DNA from: Priestia filamentosa | GTDB lineage: Bacteria; Bacillota; Bacilli; Bacillales; Bacillaceae_H | DNA: 64,000 nt | Direction: 5' to 3' | Assembly (NCBI RefSeq): GCF_900177535.1 | Contig: NZ_FXAJ01000002.1 | Span: 1,219,711-1,283,710 of the forward strand | The notes under the pieces: model-generated | What the model saw: the letters and a program-made list of their open reading frames with translations, nothing else | What the model was told of the DNA's origin: nothing | Database searches by the model: none | Part shown: one piece after another, positions 53,993 to 64,000 of the stretch | Position numbering within the stretch: the stretch's first letter is position 1 | How the letters are laid out: the number at the start of each line of letters is the position of its first letter | Translations under genes and position numbers: made by a program

Positions 53993-54986
53993 TAAAACAT
54001 ACCTTCTCTTACTATTGCAACTTTTTCTCGTTTTCTCTTTGTTTTTTCTCGAAAACGATTCCTTGCTAGCTGTCATTCTAAAAAGTATTTTGCTTCTATT
54101 TCCCCTTCTCTTCATTATGCAACGATTCAATGTAATCAAGAAGATAAGAGAAACAGAAGAATTTTTAAGGAGGGCTGTTCAAGGAAATAAAAGAATACGA
54201 CTACGCACAGGTTCTGATGCTATATTTCATGAAACAACTTTTTTAATTAATAAGATTATTGAACAATATGAAGAAATAGAAGCTGAAGCTGTTCGTTCTC
54301 AACTTGCTCGCAAACGTTTTCTCTCTAGTATTTCACATGACATCCGAACTCCGCTCACTTCGATTATTGGCTATATTGATGCGTTAAAAGACAATATATT
54401 TCGTTCAGAAGATGAAAAACAGAAATATTTACATATTTTATCAAGTAAATCTTCTCGTTTAAAAGAGATTATCGAAGACTTATTTCATATGGCAAAGCTT
54501 GACGCTGATGAAGTATCTTTCTCATTCCAAAAACTAGATTTAGCTGAAGCAATAAGAGAAGTTCTAATTGAATTTCTTCCTCTAATAGAGAAAGAAAAAG
54601 TCTCTCTTTCGGTTGATATTCCTCCCTCCCCTTGTTTTGTCTATGCTGACGCAACTAGTATAGCTCGTATCATGACAAATTTACTTAAAAATAGTCTTTG
54701 TCATGGTAGAGATGGTAAGATTTTAAAAGTCTCTCTTTCTGATAAAGGCGAAATATATGAGCTAGCAATTCAGGACCAAGGAAAAGGGATTGAAGCTAGA
54801 GAGCTTCCATATGTTTTTGATCGCCTTTATAAAGGTGATTATGCGAGAAAAAGTTCGAGCGGCAGCGGACTTGGACTTTTTATTGCCAAAGAACTAACAG
54901 AGAAACATAAAGGAGCATTAGAAGTAGAAAGCATTCCCTGGCAAAACACAACTTTTCGTTTTTCTCTCCCTAAACTGCACGTTTAA
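53982..54986 (+). CDS. Sensor histidine kinase, short extracellular loop
   Basis: 334 residues from ATG 53982 (AAGGTG upstream). Two close membrane helices (about 7-23 and 28-46) leave almost no outer loop, as in intramembrane-sensing BceS-like kinases. H-box SSISHDIRTPLTS (His119), N-box MTNLLKNSLCHG, and G-boxes DQGKGI and GSGLGLFIA. The context with an ABC exporter suggests cell-envelope antibiotic or peptide stress sensing, possibly through the transporter (inference). Confidence 0.92.
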   Translation: MRYDKTYLLLLLQLFLVFSLFFLENDSLLAVILKSILLLFPLLFIMQRFNVIKKIRETEEFLRRAVQGNKRIRLRTGSDAIFHETTFLINKIIEQYEEIEAEAVRSQLARKRFLSSISHDIRTPLTSIIGYIDALKDNIFRSEDEKQKYLHILSSKSSRLKEIIEDLFHMAKLDADEVSFSFQKLDLAEAIREVLIEFLPLIEKEKVSLSVDIPPSPCFVYADATSIARIMTNLLKNSLCHGRDGKILKVSLSDKGEIYELAIQDQGKGIEARELPYVFDRLYKGDYARKSSSGSGLGLFIAKELTEKHKGALEVESIPWQNTTFRFSLPKLHV

Positions 54987-55036
54987 GAAAAAGTTAAGAA
55001 CTGCTTAAGAAGGAGTTCACGTTTTCTTTCTACAAT
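54983..55036 (+). promoter_or_regulatory. Response-regulator repeats and promoter of the ABC operon
   Basis: Three TTAAGAA repeats start at 54983, 54994 and 55005, an exact 11-bp pitch. A TACAAT -10 box follows at 55031-55036 with no good -35, as in an activated promoter. OmpR-type regulators bind such same-face direct repeats. Confidence 0.6.
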
Positions 55037-55068
55037 AAAGATCTGCTATAAAAAAGGGAGGCTTACGT

Positions 55069-55989
55069 ATGAGTATAATTATTCAAACCACAAATCTAAC
55101 GAAAAAATATGGAGAGCAAGTTTCTGTTCATCGCCTTAATATGACAGTTAAAAAAGGTGAAATATATGGTTTTCTAGGTCGAAACGGAGCTGGCAAAACC
55201 ACAACAATTAAGATGCTCTTGGGTTTAACAAAACCATCTGAAGGAGAAGTTGAACTTTTCGGAGAAACACTTCCTCAAAATAAAAAGCGCCTGCTTACAA
55301 GGATTGGCGCTATTGTCGAAACACCTGGCTTTTATGAAAATCTTACAGCAAGAGAAAACCTCCTTATTAACGCCCGAATTATGGGAATTCATAAAAAAAG
55401 AGCAGTTGAAGAAGCCCTCGAAACCGTTGGATTAGAAAAAGAAACAAAGAAGCTTGTTGGGAAATACTCGCTTGGAATGAAACAACGTTTAGGCATCGCT
55501 CGTGCCCTTCTTCATGAACCTGAACTTCTTATTTTAGATGAACCAACAAATGGACTTGATCCGATCGGTATTAAAGAAATGAGGAAACTTATTACATCCC
55601 TAGCCCAAGAACGGGACATTACAATTTTAATTTCAAGTCATATTTTATTTGAAGTTGAGCAACTTGCACACCGGATTGGAATTATTCATAAAGGTGAATT
55701 GCTAGAGGAACTTGATATGGAGAAGCTTCATACCTTAAACAAGAAACATATAGAATTTTATGTCTCAGACGAAAGTAAAGCAGCTTATATTTTAGAAGAA
55801 AAGCTAGGGATTTCTCACTATCAAGTTCATGAAGACGGAAGAATTCGCGTTTATTCACATCTTCATGAACAACATCTTATTAATAAGGAATTGGTTTTAG
55901 GCAATGTTGATGTATATCAGATGAAGCTTAGCGAAGATCATCTTGAAGATTATTTTATTAATCTTGTAGGAGGTGGGACAATTGGTTAA
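55069..55989 (+). CDS. ABC transporter ATPase (BcrA-like)
   Basis: 306 residues. Walker A GRNGAGKTT (about 38-46), signature YSLGMKQRLGIARALL, Walker B LLILDEPTNGLDP, H-loop ISSHIL. C-terminal extension ~90 residues as in BcrA/lantibiotic-immunity ATPases. Pairs with the next gene. Confidence 0.95.
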   Translation: MSIIIQTTNLTKKYGEQVSVHRLNMTVKKGEIYGFLGRNGAGKTTTIKMLLGLTKPSEGEVELFGETLPQNKKRLLTRIGAIVETPGFYENLTARENLLINARIMGIHKKRAVEEALETVGLEKETKKLVGKYSLGMKQRLGIARALLHEPELLILDEPTNGLDPIGIKEMRKLITSLAQERDITILISSHILFEVEQLAHRIGIIHKGELLEELDMEKLHTLNKKHIEFYVSDESKAAYILEEKLGISHYQVHEDGRIRVYSHLHEQHLINKELVLGNVDVYQMKLSEDHLEDYFINLVGGGTIG

Positions 55990-56716
55990 TCTTCTTTATA
56001 CGGAAGTTTTGAAACTTAAGCGGTCCTATATGTTTTTTATTAGTCTTCTTGGCGCTGTTGCCGCTCCCTTTATTACATTTGTGTCAACACTTGTGAAACA
56101 ACACAAGTTTTCTGATCAAACGTTTTTGTTCAAAACTTTTTTTACAGATGTTAATTTCTATATTTTGATGCTCATTGGTGTGCCCATTTATGGTGTCATT
56201 ACAACGTACCTTTTTAATCGTGAATATGCAGAGAGAACTTTAAAAAACTTATTAACTATTCCGGTTTCAAAAGTTAGCCTTGTTTTTAGCAAACTACTTC
56301 TATTACTTTTATGGATTTTAACGCTTACCCTTGTATCCTTTCTTACAGCTACTATTTTTGGCTTTATCGCATATTTAGACGATTTCAGTATTTCCGTTTG
56401 GCTGCGTTCTTTAAAAGAATTTATAACTGGAGGGCTTCTCCTTTTCTCTTTAAGTACGCCCATTATTTTAGTGACGTTGCTTATTCGAAACTACGTAGCG
56501 TCTATCATTGTAACGATTATAATTACAATGGTTAATGTTATGATTTATGGAAGCGAATATAGCGCTCTTTACCCATGGTCAGCTGTTGAAGTGATTACAA
56601 CAGGTCACTTTTTCAAACAATATGCTGCTTTTTTATCCTATATGAGCATATTTGCAACTTCTATTCTCTGCTTAATTTTGGCTCTCTTTTATTTTCAGAG
56701 AAAAGATGTTCAGTAA
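55982..56716 (+). CDS. ABC-2 type permease (BcrB/lantibiotic-immunity-like)
   Basis: About 244 residues, six helices; N-terminus NLLYTEVLKLKRSYMFFISLLGA and EYAERTLKNLLTIPVSKVSLVFSKLL are typical of ABC-2 permeases. TTG 55982 is preferred to GTG 55973 because AGGAGG ends 8 nt before it; it overlaps the ATPase stop by 8 nt. Likely exports or expels a peptide antibiotic. Confidence 0.9.
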   Translation: MVNLLYTEVLKLKRSYMFFISLLGAVAAPFITFVSTLVKQHKFSDQTFLFKTFFTDVNFYILMLIGVPIYGVITTYLFNREYAERTLKNLLTIPVSKVSLVFSKLLLLLLWILTLTLVSFLTATIFGFIAYLDDFSISVWLRSLKEFITGGLLLFSLSTPIILVTLLIRNYVASIIVTIIITMVNVMIYGSEYSALYPWSAVEVITTGHFFKQYAAFLSYMSIFATSILCLILALFYFQRKDVQ

Positions 56717-56721
56717 ATATT

Positions 56722-56752
56722 AAAGAGCCCTATACAATACATAGGGCTCTTT
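56722..56752. terminator. Bidirectional terminator
   Basis: AAAGAGCCCTAT/ATAGGGCTCTTT with a 7-nt loop. Confidence 0.85.
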
Positions 56753-56753
56753 T

Positions 56754-57484
56754 CTAATCCTGACTTAATTCTCCAACGCTTACAAGTAGATAACCCGGAA
56801 ATCTTTTCTTGTCTTCTGCACTTAATTTGTTATACCAAGAAGTCATAAATTCTTTAACCGCTCCTGCGTCCGAAATAAAATCAAGGAAGTCAAGACTATT
56901 TAGAAATCCTACATTATATTCTTCCTTGAATATAATGCCACTTTTTCTAATAACATTTTCTAATGTAGTTGCAGGCTCTTCTTTTCCATATGGCCATGTA
57001 CCATACTCTTCTGCATAACTCTTCCCAACTCGATATGGCAAACAATCTGCTGAAGGCGTTAATATAACGACTTTCCCTCCAGGCTTTGTAATCCGAGCCA
57101 TCTCTTGAACAATAGCAACCTGCTCCTCTTCCTCAAAATGCTCTAAAACCCCTACATTCCAAGTGATATCAAATGAATCAGATAAAATATTGAGCATCCG
57201 AATATCAGAATGAAGAAAATTCGCTTCTACTCCTCGCTCCTTAAACGCTTTTTCGCTGTTTTCAAGCGCTTTTAATGAATAATCAACAAAGTAACGTTTG
57301 CTCCTCTTTGTGCTAACCTCATTGAGATGCGTCCTGTACCAGATCCAGCTTCTAAAATATTTAAACCATTTATATCTTTTGCTTCTTTTTCGATAACGTT
57401 AAAAATAAGTCCGCTTAAACTATCCCACTCATATGAAACATCTCCAGACCAAATTGCATCTCATATTTGCTTTTGTTTATCCAT
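56754..57484 (-). pseudogene. SAM-dependent methyltransferase, broken
   Basis: From ATG 57484 (after GGGGGAC) the frame reads DKQKQI, then TGA (57461-57463) where Trp is expected, then DAIWSGDVSYEWDSLSG and motif I LEAGSGTGRISMRL. A 1-nt shift near 57285-57295 moves it to FVDYSLKALENSEKAFKERG...WNVGVLEHFEEEE. The intact-looking 147-codon end (to 56754) is only the C-terminal half. Last gene of the glycan run. Confidence 0.85.
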
Positions 57485-57497
57485 TGGTGTCCCCCAC

Positions 57498-58345
57498 TTA
57501 CTCATTTTTTAGAAAGTGTTCTAACAGTTCAATAAAAGCAGGATTATGATGGATTGCTGCTAAATGTTTTAAACCATAGCCACTATATTGAGAGAAGAGA
57601 CCTTTTTCGTTTTCAACAAATTCAATATGTGTGTCAGGTAACATCATTCTCTGTGCCCTTGTGGCATGGGTACACCCATGATTTTAAATAGCGTTTTTGC
57701 CGCCACTTTGTTCGTATCCCCATATAATATAAGTGTCCTAACAAAATACTATCATCTTCATAACCTTGCTTTCCTTTGAAAAACCTTGTATCATAGCCTC
57801 CTATTTCTTTCAGAACATGAGCTTTATGAATGACGGGATGAACAAATCCCTCAACAATTCGTTCTTCAGGTAGCTCTTCTAAAAAAGAAAAGAAAGGAGA
57901 TCTGGTATTGTAAGAGGAAAGGAGACCCACCCCCCTATTGGTTGTAGTTCCCCATATGAGGTCATAATTCCTGGAGAAATAATAGGTTCATCACTATCGT
58001 TCAAATACTTTATAAGAGGGGCCTACCATACTTTTGGGAAAATCATATCTAAATGTATTTTGGGAAGATAGTGAACATAAGGATAATACCCCCATATATA
58101 AGAGAAACAAAGCTGTCTCGCTTGAGCAATACCTATATTTTGACCTTCTCTAAAATAATAGGGGAAATTCCATAGTTTATAAGTTTATTTCTCAATACTT
58201 CGTTTTCCATATAGCCCTGGTTATATAAAACAACTGTGTTTTCCGAGAAATTTCCTAGACTTTCAAAACATTCTTTCATCATGTTGAAGTTGCCTTCTGT
58301 GTCAAAAAGTGAGAGTGGCATTGTATGGATAATTTCCATGCTCAT
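57498..58345 (-). pseudogene. GT2-like glycosyltransferase, multiply frameshifted
   Basis: Pieces of one protein in different minus-strand frames. ATG 58345 frame to ...SPIILEK; then EGQNIGIAQARQLCFSYIWGYYP and, past a TAG (58026-58028), SDEPIISPGIMTSYG; then, across a G6 run near 57930, GLLSSYNTRSPFFSFLEELPEERIVEGFVHPVIH...KQGYEDDSILLGHLYYMG; then LPDTHIEFVENEKGLFSQYSGYGLKHLAAIHH to TAA 57498. At least three shifts and one stop. EDD and the loop text fit family 2 transferases. Confidence 0.75.
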
Positions 58346-58359
58346 ACTTCCCCTCTATG

Positions 58360-59886
58360 CTATTCTGTCCACTCAATCAAATTAGGATGTTCATCTAAAA
58401 TAGAGACATACTGTTCATGCCAACCATACTTACTTTCTGGATCTAATTCTATATAACGTCGATATTTAGTAAGCCTTTCCTCTTTAGTTGCCCAGCCGAA
58501 GTGTTTTAAGCGCCAGCTTGAAGTTGTACTTTTTAACTCAAAGATGTTTTTAGGAAATCTCCCACAATGTTGAGCTGTTTCTTTCCATACATAATTGAAA
58601 TTCTTGTGATATCTTACTAAAAAAGGTCGATATGTAAGGTGGGCTCTCCAATACATATCCTCTCGATAGTGTGTCTTATTCCAAAAATCGTAAAGACGAA
58701 AACAGACCACGTCGAATTTTCTTTGTTCTAAAATCTCTTTTACACCAGAAGCAAATCCTGTTTCAAATATTTCATCTGCATCTAAGTTAAGAATCCAATC
58801 GGGATTTCTTTTAATCGTTTCTTCCCATTGTTGCTTGCGTAACTCCACCTCATTCGAAAACTTAGATTGTGTATTTTGAATTATATGCACTGGAATACCC
58901 TTAAGTGTTTCTAAACAAATGTCCACGGTATTATCTGTACTGCCATCATCAATAATAACCGCTTCATCTATAAATGTTCTATGCTGCTCTAACGCTTTTT
59001 TCAAATAACGATTTCCTTCGTTTTTAACAACCATTGAAAGAGTGAGTTTATTTTTCCCTTTTATATTGACATTCGTTTTTTTTTTCGTCATAAACTCATC
59101 AACATATGCTAAATCAGAATCTCGATAAATGTGGAAAGCCGGCATATGAGTATCTACATATAATGAAATACCGAGAGCTGCTGCCCGAATACAAAAGTGT
59201 CGGTCTTCTCCCCAAAAAGAAAGGTTTTTAATTTGTTTGAAGTTTACCCCCTTTTCTAACGCCCTTCGGCTTAATAATGTACAAGCTCCTAGCCCACCAA
59301 CTTCATATAGGCCTTTTTCTTTCAATTTATTAATAAACTCCATGTGGCGTTTATATTTTTCCTCCTCTGTCAGTTCTTCTCCACGTCTCTGTTCCCATTG
59401 AGTATATTCATCCATAAGCCATACTTGTGGTAAGGGTTCTGTGTTTGGTTGCCACCGAGTCCAAAACACTTCTGAAACAATATCCTTTTCTGTTTGAATC
59501 AAATTCTCCACTGTTTCTGGCTCAAGTAGAAGATCTGAATCTATGAGAAATAAATAATCATACTTTTCTTCTAAGCAATGATTAATAATATGATTCTTGA
59601 AACCTGCAACTTTCCAAACGAGACGATCGTTCCAATAATGTGTACGTTCGTCGCGCAAGTACACATCCGCAAGTTGTGACGACTCAATTTTTACATTTGG
59701 GGTTGTTTCTTGAAAAGATGTTAACATAGCGCTTGATTCATTATTCTGATTATCATCAATAAAGAAAAAATGGATATCAATCGTATTGCAAGTAAGCCTT
59801 TGGAGCGAATGAAGAAAAGGTTCCAGAATAGCAGGCTTTTGGTGAACAGGACTTCCTACTAATACTCTTTTTTTAAATTCCGACAT
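58360..59886 (-). CDS. Two-domain glycosyltransferase
   Basis: About 508 residues. The N-terminal half (about 1-275) is GT-A-like: VLVGSPVHQKP..ILEPFL, YDYLFLIDSDLLLEPET (DxD), WGEDRHFCIRA. The C-terminal half (about 280-500) is a GT2 domain: LSMVVKNEGNRYLKKALEQ, VIIDDGSTDNTVDIC, WILNLDADEIFE (DxD), then a WRLKHFGWATKEER end. Likely adds two different sugars. Start at 59886 after AGGTG; overlaps the upstream gene, so coupled. Confidence 0.85.
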   Translation of the reverse strand: MSEFKKRVLVGSPVHQKPAILEPFLHSLQRLTCNTIDIHFFFIDDNQNNESSAMLTSFQETTPNVKIESSQLADVYLRDERTHYWNDRLVWKVAGFKNHIINHCLEEKYDYLFLIDSDLLLEPETVENLIQTEKDIVSEVFWTRWQPNTEPLPQVWLMDEYTQWEQRRGEELTEEEKYKRHMEFINKLKEKGLYEVGGLGACTLLSRRALEKGVNFKQIKNLSFWGEDRHFCIRAAALGISLYVDTHMPAFHIYRDSDLAYVDEFMTKKKTNVNIKGKNKLTLSMVVKNEGNRYLKKALEQHRTFIDEAVIIDDGSTDNTVDICLETLKGIPVHIIQNTQSKFSNEVELRKQQWEETIKRNPDWILNLDADEIFETGFASGVKEILEQRKFDVVCFRLYDFWNKTHYREDMYWRAHLTYRPFLVRYHKNFNYVWKETAQHCGRFPKNIFELKSTTSSWRLKHFGWATKEERLTKYRRYIELDPESKYGWHEQYVSILDEHPNLIEWTE

Positions 59887-60982
59887 ATGTTTCACCTAAT
59901 GATGGTAGATTTCTATTTTTCATTACCTCTAAGTATTGTTTATTATGAAGAATTTGGGGATCTTCAGGACGAAATTTCCTTGCTGATTCATTGTGCTGAT
60001 AAGCTAAATCATATTGTTGTAATCGGTCGTAGCAGACACAAAGTTGAAGATGTGGCAACCATGTTGAAAAAGCTGGATTAACAAACCCGCTACATTCAGT
60101 TGAAATTTCCAGCTGAATTGCGACATAGTACCAATAAATAGCATTTCTAAGTTCATTTCGTTCAAGAAAATAATAACCTAATCGACAGCAAAATTCAGGA
60201 CGAGGGATATCGTAAATAAAGGATGTTAAAATAGCTATATACTCTTTCTCATGTTCACCTTTCTCAAAATAGCAATCTGCTAGTTTACTGCATGCTGAAA
60301 TTTTATCTTCTATCCATCCTTCTTCTGTATTAAGAAACTTATTATAGTAGAAAATGGCTTTGTCATACGTTCCATTTTCTTTTAACTCATTTGCAAAGTA
60401 GTACAAATCTCTCGCTTCAAATGCTTCTCCCCTTGCAAGCTTATTCTTGTAAATACGCAAGTTACGATCTTTACTGTGACGTTCACTCTTATGAATAATC
60501 GAAATATTACTACTCTCTACTTTACCTTCAACATCTAAATATTCATGAACTGCTCCAATCCATTTAAATCCTGCCATTCTTCTTACAAGTCTATATTTTT
60601 TTATTTTCCCTGCCACATTTCCATATTCATCAAAATCAAGATAATAATCCATTGCTACTGCATCAACTTGAGATGAAAGCGTCTTTTTTAATTCTAAAAA
60701 TTTTTCTACATCTTTTTCGTTTAATACATCATCTGCATCAAGCCATAAAATATAATCTTTTGTAGCCTGCTGAAAAGAGAAGTTTCGCGCTTTTGAAAAG
60801 TCGTCTTCCCATGGAAACTCTAATACTTTATTTGTAAACTGCGCCGCTATCTCAATAGTCTTATCTGTTGAACCTGTATCAACAATAACAATTTCATCAA
60901 CAATTTCCTTTATGCTATTTAAACAACGTTGCAGCGTACTTTCCTCGTTTTTCACGATTAAACAAAGACTTACTGTAATCAT
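59873..60982 (-). CDS. GT2 glycosyltransferase with TPR-like C-terminus
   Basis: 369 residues. N-terminal GT2 domain: LCLIVKNEESTLQRCLNSI, VIVDTGSTDKTIEIA, YILWLDADDVLN (DxD), GAVHEYLD. C-terminal helices (about 195-350) resemble TPR units (FYYNKFLN..., AIYWYYVAIQLE, YDLAYQHNESARKF). This SunS-like plan is common in enzymes that glycosylate peptides or proteins. First gene of the run; GGAGG before ATG. Confidence 0.9.
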   Translation of the reverse strand: MITVSLCLIVKNEESTLQRCLNSIKEIVDEIVIVDTGSTDKTIEIAAQFTNKVLEFPWEDDFSKARNFSFQQATKDYILWLDADDVLNEKDVEKFLELKKTLSSQVDAVAMDYYLDFDEYGNVAGKIKKYRLVRRMAGFKWIGAVHEYLDVEGKVESSNISIIHKSERHSKDRNLRIYKNKLARGEAFEARDLYYFANELKENGTYDKAIFYYNKFLNTEEGWIEDKISACSKLADCYFEKGEHEKEYIAILTSFIYDIPRPEFCCRLGYYFLERNELRNAIYWYYVAIQLEISTECSGFVNPAFSTWLPHLQLCVCYDRLQQYDLAYQHNESARKFRPEDPQILHNKQYLEVMKNRNLPSLGETYVGI

Positions 60983-61021
60983 TACTTTACCTCCCTTTCC
61001 TTTCTAGGCATTTACCTATAT

Positions 61022-61049
61022 ATATGTATGAAGAATGGAAGCAGAGTGT
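61022..61049 (-). promoter_or_regulatory. Possible SigK promoter of the glycosyltransferases
   Basis: On the minus strand AC, 17-bp spacer, CATACATAT, one rearranged base pair from CATANNNTA. Would put the operon in the late mother cell. Weak evidence. Confidence 0.3.
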
Positions 61050-61091
61050 GAAACTTTCAAAAAAAATGTTTACGTTGCTGCTAAACAAAAG

Positions 61092-61135
61092 AAAAAAGCC
61101 TCTTCTTCTATTTAAAAAAGGAGAGGCTTTAAAAA
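61092..61135 (-). terminator. Terminator of the collagen-like gene
   Basis: AAAGCCTCT/AGAGGCTTT stem beyond the stop; T6 follows on the minus strand. Confidence 0.7.
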
Positions 61136-61139
61136 TCAT

Positions 61140-64000
<2,861 letters not shown>

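Overview
The window is low-GC Firmicutes DNA from an endospore-forming Bacillaceae. The evidence for sporulation is an alpha/beta-type SASP gene behind a SigG-like promoter, a CotF-family coat protein, a CwlC-like SPOR amidase and a giant collagen-like spore-surface protein. Strong AGGAGG ribosome binding sites, TTG/GTG starts, CcpA cre sites, a preQ1-I riboswitch and a TatA/TatC/PhoD module fit the same group. Malate synthase G and a secreted PHA-depolymerase-like esterase would suit a Priestia/Bacillus megaterium-like species, but the species call is inference only.

Layout. 0-8 kb: a GntR-controlled pair of Gfo/Idh/MocA oxidoreductases with visible operators and a cre site, an M20 amidohydrolase, an aldehyde dehydrogenase and a CotF coat protein. 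8-16 kb: a DUF421 membrane protein, a DUF2243/CtaG-like pair, an orphan Z1-type helicase-like ATPase (the best defence candidate here), a PHP phosphatase, an HSL-type esterase and a PEBP protein. 16-25 kb: a frameshifted lipoprotein-like gene, a superoxide dismutase whose ribosome binding site lies in a hairpin, a 36-codon gene, a duplicated-domain protein, preQ1 riboswitch-queT, a C1q-like protein, TerC, and a scar made of a tyrosine-recombinase remnant plus three direct repeats bracketing two single-gene segments. 25-36 kb: nitroreductase, malate synthase G, CAP-domain protein, CwlO-like endopeptidase, luciferase-like monooxygenase, PHA-depolymerase-like esterase with a cre site, YkuD transpeptidase, GNAT, and a broken VOC gene.

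36-49 kb: POT peptide transporter, ASCH protein, RsbR paralogue, cardiolipin-synthase-like protein, RlmN, thioesterase, SASP, a GNAT pseudogene with three in-frame stops, SPOR amidase, VanW protein and a second DUF421 protein. 49-53 kb: a Tat module in which phoD-tatA and tatC are divergent, with three PhoP-box-like repeats before phoD. 53-57 kb: a two-component system followed by an ABC exporter whose promoter carries three TTAAGAA repeats at an 11-bp pitch.

57-64 kb: a decaying glycan locus. Two intact glycosyltransferases are followed by a glycosyltransferase pseudogene and a methyltransferase pseudogene. All lie downstream of, and in the same direction as, a collagen-like gene whose Gly-X-Thr tract fills the last 2.4 kb and runs off the window. 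The nearly invariant Thr in each triplet and the adjacent transferases suggest a glycosylated spore-surface filament. Recent gene decay is a theme of the window: at least five genes are broken by stops or frameshifts while neighbouring genes are intact.
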